A program made the translations under genes and the position numbers. A stretch of DNA of 64,000 nt, taken from the NCBI RefSeq assembly GCF_001613345.1, contig NZ_BDCE01000056.1, positions 124,001 through 188,000 on the forward strand, given 5' to 3'. Shown piece after piece: positions 26,041-34,261 of the stretch. A model generated the notes under the pieces. The model ran no database searches. It was not told the origin of the DNA and saw only the letters and a program-made list of their open reading frames with translations. Numbering within the stretch: the first letter of the stretch is position 1; each line of letters begins with the position of its first letter. Origin of the DNA: Nocardia uniformis NBRC 13702. GTDB lineage: Bacteria; Actinomycetota; Actinomycetes; Mycobacteriales; Mycobacteriaceae.

Positions 26041-26069
26041 AACTTAGATTACTTAGTTATCTAGGTCAA
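26041..26069 (-). promoter_or_regulatory. Promoter with CTAG element upstream of acyl-CoA ligase
   Basis: On the minus strand TTGACC (26069-26064) and TAAGTT (26046-26041) are spaced by 17 bases, 30 bases before the ligase ATG at 26011. The -35 region overlaps AGTTATCTAGGTCAA (plus-strand 26055-26069), which matches 13 of 15 bases of GGTTAACTAGGTCAA at 37552-37566. The overlap of a repeated element with the -35 box suggests an operator. Confidence 0.5.
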
Positions 26070-27577
26070 CATTTCGATGGAGTCTCGTACTCGTCAGGCG
26101 CGAGCAGGTGGTCAAGGACATGACGACGCACGATTTTCCCGGTCTCAGTGCGCGGCAGTTCGCTCCAGACCACGATGCGGTCAGGCGTCTTGCTCCCGCG
26201 CAGTGTGGCGCGCACGTGGTTCCGCAGTTCTTCAACGGCAACCTCCACCCCCGGCCAGACAACGATGGCAGCCTCGATCCGCTGTCCCCACTCCTCATCC
26301 GGGACACCCACCACGACCGCGTCGACCACCGACGGATGGCGCAGCAGCACATCCTCGATCTCCGCCGGGGCGATGTTCTCCGCGCCCCGGATGATCATGT
26401 CGTCGACCCGGCCGCCGATGAAGAGATACCCGGCACTGTCGAGATGGCCCTGGTCACGAGTGTCGAAGAAGCCGCGGTCATCAACGAGTCTGCCGATACC
26501 CGCGTATTCGGCCGAAACCTGTTCACCGCGTACCCAGATACCGCCGACCACACCGGGCCGCACCGCAACGTTGTCGGCATCACGAACCTCGAGGTCGATA
26601 CCCGGGACCACCCGACCGACCGAACCGAGGCGGCGACGGACCTCAGGATCCTCGCCGACCAGCGCCGCCCGGTGGTCATCCGGACCGAGAACCGCGATCG
26701 TCGAACTGGTCTCCGTCAGGCCGTAGGCATTGACGAATTCCACCCGCGGCCAGAGCCCGAGTGCCCGTTCGATCACCGTCGCCGGCATCGGCGCGCCACC
26801 ATACGCCACCGCACGCAAAGTCGGGACATCCTTGTCGGCGTCCGATTCGATGATGCGAGACAGCATCGTCGGCACCACCAGAGCGTTGGTGATCCGCTCC
26901 CGGCGCGCGGCCTGCAGCCACTGCTCGGGAGTGAACTGTTCGAGGATGACGGCCCGCCTGCCGGAATACACGCTGGTGATCGTGTTGGCAACCGCGGCAA
27001 CGTGATATGGAGGAACGCTGATCAGCGCAGCGTCCTCGGCGTCGGCAGAGGCGAACTCCACCGATCCGAACACGTAGGCGGTGAGGTTCTCGTGGCGCAG
27101 CAGGACACCTTTCGGCGCCGCCGTGGTCCCGCTGGTGTAGATGACGACGGCGGGCGCGTCGATATCCACCGGCGGAACCGGGCCGCGACCAGCCACGTTG
27201 GTGTCCGCGAGCCACTCCTCGGGAGTCAGCACCGTCATACCGGCCTCGCGCAGCATCTGGGCATGGGCGCCATCGGCGATTCCGACGGCTCGGGGATGAT
27301 TCGCCAGCAGCGCCCGCAGCTGCTCGGCGCCCAGCCGGTAGTTGACCGGCACCAGCGGAACACCCGCGCGAGCGGCCGCGAAGAGCGCCACCGGGAAAGC
27401 GGGCCCGTTCACCGCGAGATAGACCACTGCGTCGGCGCCGGAGTCGCGGATCGTCCACGCCCCGGCGTCGGCCATCTCGGCGAGGCGAGCGGCGGTGATG
27501 CCGTCGGGGCTCGATCCGATCAGAACACGGTCGGCGAAACCGTCGGCCGCCATGTCGAGCAACATCGTCAGTTTCAT
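26066..27577 (-). CDS. Acyl-CoA synthetase (FadD-like)
   Basis: This is the second ANL-family ligase of the region, 503 residues from the ATG at 27577 (GGAG five bases upstream; the frame is open 31 codons further). Motifs are IYTSGTTAAPKGV, AYGLTETSS, the DTRDQGHLDSAGY region and GRVDDMIIRGAENI, with the catalytic-type Lys in ETGKIVRR. It forms an acyl-adenylate and then the CoA thioester in the cytoplasm. It is 40 bases downstream of the small conserved ORF, which appears to be its operon partner. The two ligases in the window may act on successive acids or on side chain versus ring remnant (inference). Confidence 0.9.
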   Translation of the reverse strand: MKLTMLLDMAADGFADRVLIGSSPDGITAARLAEMADAGAWTIRDSGADAVVYLAVNGPAFPVALFAAARAGVPLVPVNYRLGAEQLRALLANHPRAVGIADGAHAQMLREAGMTVLTPEEWLADTNVAGRGPVPPVDIDAPAVVIYTSGTTAAPKGVLLRHENLTAYVFGSVEFASADAEDAALISVPPYHVAAVANTITSVYSGRRAVILEQFTPEQWLQAARRERITNALVVPTMLSRIIESDADKDVPTLRAVAYGGAPMPATVIERALGLWPRVEFVNAYGLTETSSTIAVLGPDDHRAALVGEDPEVRRRLGSVGRVVPGIDLEVRDADNVAVRPGVVGGIWVRGEQVSAEYAGIGRLVDDRGFFDTRDQGHLDSAGYLFIGGRVDDMIIRGAENIAPAEIEDVLLRHPSVVDAVVVGVPDEEWGQRIEAAIVVWPGVEVAVEELRNHVRATLRGSKTPDRIVVWSELPRTETGKIVRRHVLDHLLAPDEYETPSKC

Positions 27578-27617
27578 TCGAGCTCCAAGCTCCGTAGCGA
27601 CAGCGAACAGGCCGGCT

Positions 27618-27917
27618 TCAATCCGAGGACGGCAGCGGCTTGGCGGTCTTGATCGCCAAGGCGCGGCCATCGAGGGCCAGTGCCGCGCCGCCGGCCTTGA
27701 TGCACAGCACTTCCAGATCGGTATCGCCGTCGACGTAGCGCTTACCGAGCACAGTCCCGGCTCCGGTATCAGCCGGACCGGTCGCAGCGCCCGGCTTGCC
27801 CACGACCATGCCCGATCCCCCGCATGTCAGCGCGACCTCAGCAGCGGGCGCACGGACGACAACCACCGCCGTCGAATCCACGACACTGACCAACGTCTGA
27901 CCTACTTCGACCTTCAT
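27618..27917 (-). CDS. Small protein of unknown function, partner of FadD-like gene
   Basis: This 99-residue protein starts at an ATG preceded by an ideal GGAGGAG. I do not recognise the family. It reads as a compact, beta-rich, Val/Gly-rich domain with two Cys residues, one in LTCGGSGM at about 31-38 and one in LEVLCIKAGG at about 69-78, and a GKRY motif between them. The Cys pair and Gly turns suggest metal or cofactor binding, or a small carrier or chaperone role for the adjacent ligase; this is speculation. It is first in the operon with the ligase and has an AT-rich CTAG element upstream. Confidence 0.7.
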   Translation of the reverse strand: MKVEVGQTLVSVVDSTAVVVVRAPAAEVALTCGGSGMVVGKPGAATGPADTGAGTVLGKRYVDGDTDLEVLCIKAGGAALALDGRALAIKTAKPLPSSD

Positions 27918-27946
27918 ACATACTCCTCCGGATATCACCAACAGCT

Positions 27947-27973
27947 CAACCTAGTTATAATAGTAATATAAGT
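27947..27973 (-). promoter_or_regulatory. AT-rich CTAG element upstream of small ORF
   Basis: The stretch 27947-27973 begins CAACCTAGTTATAATAG on the plus strand and is almost pure A/T for 20 bases in a GC-rich genome, 30 bases upstream of the start of the small ORF. It belongs to the recurring motif set (CAACCTAGT also occurs at 41030-41038). It probably holds the promoter and an operator for the small ORF/FadD operon. Confidence 0.45.
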
Positions 27974-28102
27974 GCTGTAGAGGTGAGCGAACTCTTTGTG
28001 TCGCGCACAGTTCTCGATCAGGTCCAGATCGATGGTTTCGGGCTAGCGCGCCACGGCGCGGATGAGGGCGATCAGCTCCGGCGGGTACCGCCGTTGCTCC
28101 GT

Positions 28103-29323
28103 TCAGGACCGGTTCCATTCCAGCGGCAGCGAGGTCAATCCGAGCTGCCCACCGGTTTCCAGCAGTTCGGCACCGGCCACCACGCGATACTCGGGAATGC
28201 GCTTGTGCCATTCCTCGAGCGCGATGCGCAACTCGCGGCGCGCTAGGTGCGAGCCGAGGCAGCGGTGCGGACCCGCGCCGAAGGCAACGTGATTATTGGG
28301 GTTCCGCTCGATGTCGACGGTCGCGGCGTCCAGGAACGCAGCCTCGTCCCGGGTCGAGGCGGACAGCGGAAAGTTGACCATGTCACCGGCCTTCATCGGG
28401 CACCCCTGAACCTCGGTGTCCTGCAAGACTTTCCGAGCAGGTATCACGATGGCGTACGCACGCAGGAACTCTTCGATCGCGCTCGGGATGAGTTCGGGAT
28501 CCTCGACGATGCGGGCGCGGTCCTCAGGATGGGTCGCCAGGTGGTGGAAGGACCAGCCGAGGGTGACCGACACGGTATCCATACCGGCCATGAACATCAA
28601 CAAGCAGAACGAGAGCAGATCCGCGTCGGAGACCGGTTGCCCCTCCACGACGAACGTCTGGGCTCGGCTGATGATGTCGTCGCGCGGAGACACCCGCCGC
28701 TCGGCGATCACCGATGCGAATCGGGCCTGGACGGCCTGCATCGCCTCTGCCCTGATCCTGGCGAGCTCCTCAAGGTCTTCGGAGCTGCTGTGAAGAATAG
28801 CGTGCTCCCATTCCATGAACTGATCGAGCTCGTCGGTCGGCAGGCCGATCAGCTCAAGGAAGATCGTCGTAGGGTAACGCTGCGCGAACTCGGCCATGAG
28901 ATCGCACGAGTCGGTGCCCTTCGCCAGAATGCTGTCGATCAGCTCGACCGCGCGGGTCCGCACCTTCTCCTCGAGCCGCTCGACAGCCTGAGGCGAAAAC
29001 AGCGGACCGAGCTGCTTGCGCCACTCCATATGCTCGCTGCCGTCGAGCATCTCCGGAATCCATCTGTATTTCGGATCCGGATCGAGGACGGTAACCACAC
29101 TGCTGGAGAAGATCCCGGGCCGCTGCAGGATGTGCAGGATGCCCTCGTGATTGACCACCGTCCAGAAACCCGGCCCGAACTCGTTGCGGTACAACGGCGC
29201 TTCGGCGCGGAAACCATCATAGGCCGCGTGCCAGGTTCCAGCCGGCTTGAGCTCTCGATAGTTGAAGTCCTGCACCGGGCAGCCGGACGCCGAATCCATC
29301 CGCTGCGGTTCGATCTGTGTCAT
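28103..29323 (-). CDS. Cytochrome P450 monooxygenase
   Basis: This soluble bacterial P450 of 406 residues has the oxygen-binding I-helix AGMDTVS, the K-helix ExxR in EEFLR, and the heme-ligand loop FGAGPHRCLG with the Cys thiolate. It would hydroxylate a hydrophobic substrate using electrons from a ferredoxin. A single-cluster ferredoxin gene lies 284 bases upstream on the same strand, and the scar of two lost dehydrogenase genes lies between them. The alcohol it makes could feed the alcohol and aldehyde dehydrogenases of the 47-51 kb operon (inference). The start is an ATG with AGGAGAATG-type spacing. Confidence 0.93.
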   Translation of the reverse strand: MTQIEPQRMDSASGCPVQDFNYRELKPAGTWHAAYDGFRAEAPLYRNEFGPGFWTVVNHEGILHILQRPGIFSSSVVTVLDPDPKYRWIPEMLDGSEHMEWRKQLGPLFSPQAVERLEEKVRTRAVELIDSILAKGTDSCDLMAEFAQRYPTTIFLELIGLPTDELDQFMEWEHAILHSSSEDLEELARIRAEAMQAVQARFASVIAERRVSPRDDIISRAQTFVVEGQPVSDADLLSFCLLMFMAGMDTVSVTLGWSFHHLATHPEDRARIVEDPELIPSAIEEFLRAYAIVIPARKVLQDTEVQGCPMKAGDMVNFPLSASTRDEAAFLDAATVDIERNPNNHVAFGAGPHRCLGSHLARRELRIALEEWHKRIPEYRVVAGAELLETGGQLGLTSLPLEWNRS

Positions 29324-29375
29324 TGCATTCTCCTGATGTCGCTGAGTGAAGAGTGAGTCGCCAGCGCCTAGGCGT

Positions 29376-29589
29376 TCAGACGCGTGGAAGACTCCACGCG
29401 ATCTCCTTGATCTGCAGGAATTCGTCGAGCACGGTCGCGCACCGCCTCGGCGAGGGTCGCGTCGGCGGCCGTCAGAGGTCGGCGCACCTCGTCGCGCGGA
29501 GCGAGGACCCGGGACCGACGTCCTGGGGCAAGCAGGAGTTCGACGATAGATTCACCGATCCAGCCGGTGCCGACGAACCCGATGCGCAT
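29376..29589 (-). pseudogene. Deletion scar: start of NAD(P)-binding dehydrogenase joined to end of aldehyde dehydrogenase
   Basis: From the ATG at 29589 the frame gives the N-terminal 50 residues of a 3-hydroxyisobutyrate-dehydrogenase-like protein (MRIGFVGTGWIGESIVELLL), aligning with the intact protein encoded at 50156-50977. Near 29440 this stops matching. In another frame the sequence then reads as the last residues of an aldehyde dehydrogenase (DEFLQIKEIAWSL, stop 29376-29378), matching the end of the protein encoded at 47724-49193. In the intact module these genes flank an SDR gene; here the middle is gone. It lies between ferredoxin and P450 genes. Confidence 0.75.
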
Positions 29590-29607
29590 GTCGGTCACGC
29601 GGGACGC

Positions 29608-29796
29608 TCAGGCGAGGACTATGGAGCGTTCGGGACACGCAGCGATACCGGCTTCGACAGCCGGGTCCAGCGGAACATCCACCGCACGGTCGATCGGAAC
29701 CGCGTAGCCGGAGTCGTCGACGTCGAAAACGTCGGGAGCGACAGCAAAGCAACGCGCATGCCCCGAACACTTCTTGGTGTCGATCGAGAGCTTCAC
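29608..29796 (-). CDS. 3Fe-4S-type ferredoxin (copy A)
   Basis: This 62-residue ferredoxin has CSGHARC (Cys-x5-Cys) near the N-terminus and a CPE motif near the C-terminus, the three-Cys pattern of single [3Fe-4S] ferredoxins that serve actinobacterial P450s. It starts at GTG with AAGGA upstream. It is very similar to the ferredoxin encoded at 51149-51337, and both genes share an identical 18-base element far upstream. The likely partner is the P450 encoded at 28103-29323. Confidence 0.9.
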   Translation of the reverse strand: MKLSIDTKKCSGHARCFAVAPDVFDVDDSGYAVPIDRAVDVPLDPAVEAGIAACPERSIVLA

Positions 29797-30226
29797 GGGA
29801 GTCCTTCCGTTTGTCAAAGAGCGACGGCGACCTGCAACCGCCGACGCAAGGCACCACATCGGAGACACGGCAGGCAAGAGACATGCTCACGCCAGGGTGA
29901 GACCATGCAATCTCTTTTGTCTCGCAAAATAAGACCCTTGAAGAAGGGTAGCATCCACTCCGAGAATATCAAGACTTGTATCACATAGATAGATAAGTAA
30001 TGCCAAATCGGCGCCTGGTCACTCGAACACGCCGATCGCCGAGTCGCCACCACGGGAGGTCAGAACATGCTCGGCAACACCCCCATTGCCACCGGCGATC
30101 ACCGTCGTCACTCGTGACTTCACTGGAGGCTGCAACACACGCAGAATCGATGGCCAGTGTCTTGTAGATCGACACGCCGGTCCTCGGTCACAGCCGATGT
30201 CGAGGGGGAGCTGGACTATGTCTACG
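29797..30226 (-). other. 430-base intergenic region with long ferredoxin leader and possible gene remnant
   Basis: No intact gene is seen here. The half nearest the ferredoxin carries an AT-rich patch and the 18-base element TCACATAGATAGATAAGT at 29981-29998, about 185 bases from the ferredoxin start. From about 30019 to 30120 the minus strand reads as a protein-like tail (TTVIAGGNGGVAEHVLTSRG, stop near 30019) without a start, so it may be the end of a lost gene. I could not assign that fragment to a family. Confidence 0.4.
29981..29998 (-). promoter_or_regulatory. 18-base element shared by both ferredoxin upstream regions
   Basis: TCACATAGATAGATAAGT is identical, base for base, to 51509-51526. 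Each copy lies 170-190 bases upstream of a ferredoxin start, on the same side and in the same orientation. Its AT content contrasts with the surroundings. It is probably a promoter or operator kept after duplication of the module. Confidence 0.5.
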
Positions 30227-32530
30227 TCAGCACAGCCGGTCCAGTACCGCGCCGGCAGCACGGTCGCGCAGATTCTCCGGGCGACCAAGTGCCACCTGAT
30301 TGGCGATCGCCCGTCGCAGCAGCAGATGCGCGGGATGTTCCCAGGTGAAACCGATACCACCGTGGATCTGAATGCACGCCTCGGCGGCCGACACCGCGGC
30401 ATCGAGCGCGGCCGCGGCAGCGATATCCGCGGACAAGTGCACCTCCGGATCGTTCGAATCGAGGTGCGCCGCGGCGAGCACCTGTCCGCGCGAGCCTTCG
30501 GCACCGACAAGCATCCCCGCGCAGCGATGCGAGATGGCCTGGTACGAACCGATCAACCTGCCGAACTGCTGGCGCTGACCGGCCCAATCGACGGCCAGGG
30601 CCAAGGCCCTATTCGCGACACCGACCGAATCCGCCGCGAGCACCACCTGGGCCACTCGGCGGGCAGCGTCCAGGATTCGCGTGACCTCGGCGCCGCGGGC
30701 GATGACCTCAGGTTCTACCCCGTCCAGCACAACGATCCCGATGGTGCCGGTGAGGTCCACCGATTCTTGCGGCACGACCTCGGCGTACAGGGTCTTCACC
30801 GTGCCGAGGACGAGCTCGCCGTCGGCGGTGTCACGAGCGAGCAGTACGAGTTGGTCGGCGACCGGCGCGCCATGTACTCGTTCGACCGAACCCGACAGCC
30901 GGGACCCGTCCAGCATCGGTAACCGGCCGTCGACGACCCAGCCGTTGTCATCGACGGGGACAACGAAGGCAGCCGTGGTCCCGGCGCACACCGCGCGCAC
31001 AGTCGCGGCGGCGCCCGCCTGCCGCAGCACCTCGAGCGCGATCAAGGTCGGGACCAGCGGCACCGGAGCGGCCGCGTAGCCGGCCTCTTCCACCGCGACC
31101 GCGAGCATCCGCATCCCGGCACCACCGCCCCCGAGTTCCTCCGGAACCGCGAGACCGGGAAGACCGAACCTCACCAATTCATCCCAGAGCCCGGCGTCGT
31201 ACCCGGTGGTCTTGGAGGCCCACGCCAGCAGCTGTTCGGTACTGGTGCGCGAAGCCAGCGCGGTGCCGAGCACGTCGCGCAACGCTGCCTCGTCCTCGTC
31301 CGGTCGAGTCAGCGGCCGACCCGGCGCCACGGCAGGCGGACGGATGCTCTCACCGCGGTGCGACGGTAGGCCGAGCACCTGCTCGGCGATGGCGTTACGC
31401 TGAATCTCCGCGGTTCCGGCGCCGATGGTCGAGGCCCTGCTCATGAAGTAGCCGTAGGACCAGCGGCCGCCGTCGACAGCGCCCTCCGACCGACTGCTCA
31501 GTGCGGCGCCCGTCGCGGTCAGACGCTGCGCGAGCCGATGCAACTGCTGTTCGAATTCGGACTTGACCAGTCGGTTCACCGAGGCGACACCGCCGGGGTC
31601 CGCCTTGCGCAGTACCGCGTCGAGTGCGCGCGCGCTGTTGGCGGCGATGGCTCGCACGCCGGTCTCGATGAAGGCCAGTTCCTGACGTACCAGGGCATTG
31701 TCGGCGTACCCCTGCTCCTTCGCGAGAGCGAACACCTTGTCCACCAGGCCGCGGTAGCGGAACTCGTCGGCGAGGAATGCGGTGGCTCGCTCATGGCCCA
31801 GCGAGGTGCGCATCACCGACCATCCGTTGCCCTCTGTCCCGACCAGATTCTCCGCAGGGACCACGACGTCGTCCAAGAAGATCTCGGCGAAGTGGTGGCC
31901 GCCGGCGGCATCCCGGAGCGGACGGACGTCGATGCCGGGCGAAGTCATCGGGATCAGCAGGTAGCTGATGCCATCGGTGCCGCGGCCGGGCGGTCCGGTA
32001 CGCACCAGTGCGAACATCCAGTCGGCCTCGGCGGCTCGCGTGGTCCAGATCTTCTGGCCGGTGACGCGGTAGTTGTCGCCGTCGCGGACGGCCCTGGTTG
32101 ACAGTGAGGCGAGATCGCTACCAGCCCCCGGCTCGGAAAAGCCCTGACACCACGTTTCCTCGGCCCGTAGCAACGGCTCGAGGAAGCGCGCTTTCTGCGC
32201 CTCGGTGCCGTAGACGATCAGGGTGGGCGCGACGATGAAGGCAATCGAGTTCGGATGCTTCGGCACGCCGGCGGCGCTGGTCATCCGGTAGTAGTCGAGC
32301 TGGTCCTCGAGCCCGAGATCGAGCCCGCCGACAGATTTCGGCCAGCCCGGTGCTGCGACGCCCACGTCGACCATCTCCGAATGCCAGGCGCGTGCGGCGG
32401 CGGCGCGTTCCTCGGACGTCTTCGGCCAGGGGCGTTTCGCATAGGAGTCGAGCAATGCGGTCAGCCGTTCACGCCAGTCGCCTGGTCCGGTCGAGCCCTC
32501 CCGCGGACGGCCTGCCCTCGATCCAGCCAC
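30227..32530 (-). CDS. Double-length acyl-CoA dehydrogenase (fused two-domain, FadE34-like)
   Basis: Two acyl-CoA dehydrogenase units are fused in 767 residues. Unit 1 (about 10-395) has the flavin segment GFSEPGAGSDLAS and IWTTRAAEADW. Unit 2 (about 405-765) has QQFGRLIGSYQAISHRCAGM and IQIHGGIGFTWEHPAHLLLR. Actinobacterial steroid enzymes often form alpha2beta2 heterotetramers with each half contributing to one active site; FadE34 of M. tuberculosis is a known single-chain version. A bulky, cyclic acyl-CoA is therefore a likely substrate. It starts at GTG with GAGGAG five bases upstream. It is monocistronic, with a CTAG-less AT-rich element 20-50 bases upstream. Confidence 0.9.
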   Translation of the reverse strand: MAGSRAGRPREGSTGPGDWRERLTALLDSYAKRPWPKTSEERAAAARAWHSEMVDVGVAAPGWPKSVGGLDLGLEDQLDYYRMTSAAGVPKHPNSIAFIVAPTLIVYGTEAQKARFLEPLLRAEETWCQGFSEPGAGSDLASLSTRAVRDGDNYRVTGQKIWTTRAAEADWMFALVRTGPPGRGTDGISYLLIPMTSPGIDVRPLRDAAGGHHFAEIFLDDVVVPAENLVGTEGNGWSVMRTSLGHERATAFLADEFRYRGLVDKVFALAKEQGYADNALVRQELAFIETGVRAIAANSARALDAVLRKADPGGVASVNRLVKSEFEQQLHRLAQRLTATGAALSSRSEGAVDGGRWSYGYFMSRASTIGAGTAEIQRNAIAEQVLGLPSHRGESIRPPAVAPGRPLTRPDEDEAALRDVLGTALASRTSTEQLLAWASKTTGYDAGLWDELVRFGLPGLAVPEELGGGGAGMRMLAVAVEEAGYAAAPVPLVPTLIALEVLRQAGAAATVRAVCAGTTAAFVVPVDDNGWVVDGRLPMLDGSRLSGSVERVHGAPVADQLVLLARDTADGELVLGTVKTLYAEVVPQESVDLTGTIGIVVLDGVEPEVIARGAEVTRILDAARRVAQVVLAADSVGVANRALALAVDWAGQRQQFGRLIGSYQAISHRCAGMLVGAEGSRGQVLAAAHLDSNDPEVHLSADIAAAAALDAAVSAAEACIQIHGGIGFTWEHPAHLLLRRAIANQVALGRPENLRDRAAGAVLDRLC

Positions 32531-32550
32531 AACGTCTCCTCAGCTGCTGT

Positions 32551-32580
32551 CAATAGTCACTCGGTTAACTCAGTAATAGC
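32551..32580 (-). promoter_or_regulatory. AT-rich promoter element upstream of fused acyl-CoA dehydrogenase
   Basis: The segment contains CAATAGTCACTCGGTTAACT followed by CAGTAATAGC. GGTTAAC matches the elements at 22002 and 37552, although the CTAG is replaced by CTCAG here. It lies 20 bases upstream of the GTG at 32530 and occupies most of the 93-base gap to the thioesterase gene. Confidence 0.35.
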
Positions 32581-32623
32581 GGATGATTGCCAGCTCGGCG
32601 CGCGTCGATCGAGGCTCGGCCGG

Positions 32624-33439
32624 TCAGCGACGGACTCGGTAGGCCATTTCCTGCGCCAGGCTCGCGACTATCTCACCCTCACCGCAGTCGATGATCGACC
32701 CCGGATACCAGCCGCGTCCACCCCCCGACACACCGCTCCCGTGGTCTACGAACAACCAGTCGTCCCACCGCGGGGTGCGATGGAACCACAGCGCGTGGTC
32801 GAGGCTCGGCCCGAGAACCTCGGCGACGACCGTGCGGCGCAGACCGGTGGAGTAGTCCGACATATAGGCAATAGCAGCGGCGTGCAGCAGCGGATCGCCC
32901 TGCGGTAGTTCGCAATTGGGACGGACCCAAAATCTCGACGGAAAGCACTTCTCCGCCCCCGACCATTCCTGGACCCGGGCCACCAGCGCCAACCCAGGGT
33001 CCGGGGTCACGGTCGGGCACTGTTGCGGCGCAGTGGGTGACACCGCATGGGCGGTGGTGCGCTCCTCGCCCTCGGCGACTGTCCGGAAGGATGCGGACAT
33101 ATTGAAGATGACCGCGCCGTCCTGCAAGGCGACCACACGTCGCGCCGAGTACGACTTACCATCTCTGTCGTTGTCGACGCGGAAAACGACCGGCTCGGCG
33201 CCATTCCCCCTCCGCAGGAAATAGCCGTGCAGCGAATGGGGATGGCGGTCGGCATCGACGGTGGCACCGCAAGCTAGCAAGGCCTGCCCCAGAACCTGGC
33301 CTCCGTAGAGCGAGCGATCGACCTCGACCCGGTGTAGCGACCGGAACAGTAGGCGGTCGAGACGCTCCAGCTTCAGCACTTCTGTGAGCGGAATCGTCCG
33401 CTGCTCGTCCCCGGGCCGGGGTTGGGCTACCTCGGACAC
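32624..33439 (-). CDS. Acyl-CoA thioesterase II (TesB-like)
   Basis: The protein is a double hot-dog thioesterase of 271 residues. The N-terminal half contains LYGGQVLGQALLACG and HSLHGYFLRRG, and the C-terminal half contains the SLDHALWFHR segment with the TesB-type Asp/His environment. It hydrolyses acyl-CoA to free acid and CoA and may relieve CoA sequestration by dead-end intermediates. It starts at GTG 33439, separated by one base from the stop of the upstream crotonase gene, so translation is probably coupled. It is the last gene of a four-gene operon (36053 to 32624). Confidence 0.88.
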   Translation of the reverse strand: MSEVAQPRPGDEQRTIPLTEVLKLERLDRLLFRSLHRVEVDRSLYGGQVLGQALLACGATVDADRHPHSLHGYFLRRGNGAEPVVFRVDNDRDGKSYSARRVVALQDGAVIFNMSASFRTVAEGEERTTAHAVSPTAPQQCPTVTPDPGLALVARVQEWSGAEKCFPSRFWVRPNCELPQGDPLLHAAAIAYMSDYSTGLRRTVVAEVLGPSLDHALWFHRTPRWDDWLFVDHGSGVSGGGRGWYPGSIIDCGEGEIVASLAQEMAYRVRR

Positions 33440-33440
33440 C

Positions 33441-34211
33441 TCAGCTCTGCTTCGCCGGTCGCGTGCTGAAGCGGCTACTAATGTCCTTGCCGTCCGACCG
33501 AAAGGACGCCGCGGCTTCCGCCTCGAGGCCGAGAGCATGGGCCACCGAGGCGCCGGCACCTTCCTTCAGCAGGCGCAACATTCGCTGTACCGCTACCGGA
33601 TGACCGCCCGCAATCGACTTGGCAACTTCGAGGGTGCGCTCCATCAACTCCGCGTGCGGCACAACTTCATTCGCCAGACCGATGCGCAGCGCGGTGGCCG
33701 AGTCGATCGGATCACCGCTGAGAATTATCTGGGTCGCCGCGGCCAGCCCGACGATCCGGGGTAACAACGCGCTTCCGCCCCATCCGTTCAGCAGGCCGAT
33801 CGAGGCGTGGGTGTCGGCGAATACGGCCTGCTCCGAGGCAATGATGAATGAGCAGTTCACCGCCAATTCGAAAGCTCCGGTGTAACAGGGGCCGTTGACC
33901 GCCGCGATCACCGGCTTGCCGATCGCACGCAGCACCTGCGTGGGCGTGGTCCCCTCGGTCCGCGGGGGCGGGCCGGCCAGCGCTTCGGGCAGATCTACGC
34001 CGGCGGAGAACGCGGTGCCCGCCCCGGTGACCACTACCACCCGGATGTCCTCGTCGGCGTCGGCCTTCCACAGTTCCCGTTTGATCGCCTTGCGCATCGC
34101 CCGATTGATCGCGTTACGCCGATCCGGCCGATTCAATGTCAGGACGGTGACGTGGCCGTCCCGAGTCACCAGAACCGGCTCGGTTCGGTCGCTGTCGTTG
34201 TCCGTACCCAC
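33441..34211 (-). CDS. Enoyl-CoA hydratase/isomerase family protein
   Basis: This 256-residue crotonase-fold protein has VLTLNRPDRRNAINRAMR, the oxyanion-loop GAGTAFSAGVDLPEAL and a conserved AAVNGPCYTGAFELAVNCS. GTG 34211 has GAGGGAG just upstream; GTG 34223 lacks a ribosome site. The second oxyanion segment has Thr-Gly-Ala in place of the common Gly-Gly-Gly. It lies in an operon with a flavin oxidoreductase, another crotonase and a thioesterase gene. The step is probably hydration or double-bond isomerisation of an unsaturated CoA ester. Confidence 0.88.
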   Translation of the reverse strand: MGTDNDSDRTEPVLVTRDGHVTVLTLNRPDRRNAINRAMRKAIKRELWKADADEDIRVVVVTGAGTAFSAGVDLPEALAGPPPRTEGTTPTQVLRAIGKPVIAAVNGPCYTGAFELAVNCSFIIASEQAVFADTHASIGLLNGWGGSALLPRIVGLAAATQIILSGDPIDSATALRIGLANEVVPHAELMERTLEVAKSIAGGHPVAVQRMLRLLKEGAGASVAHALGLEAEAAASFRSDGKDISSRFSTRPAKQS

Positions 34212-34261
34212 GGGCTCCCTCACATTTTCAGACGAATTCGGCTACTGCTTGTCCGACATTG

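Noticed and set aside
26108..27652. A 514-codon plus-strand frame opposite the FadD-like ligase gene
   Set aside because: The minus-strand protein carries all ANL motifs; the plus frame shows none.
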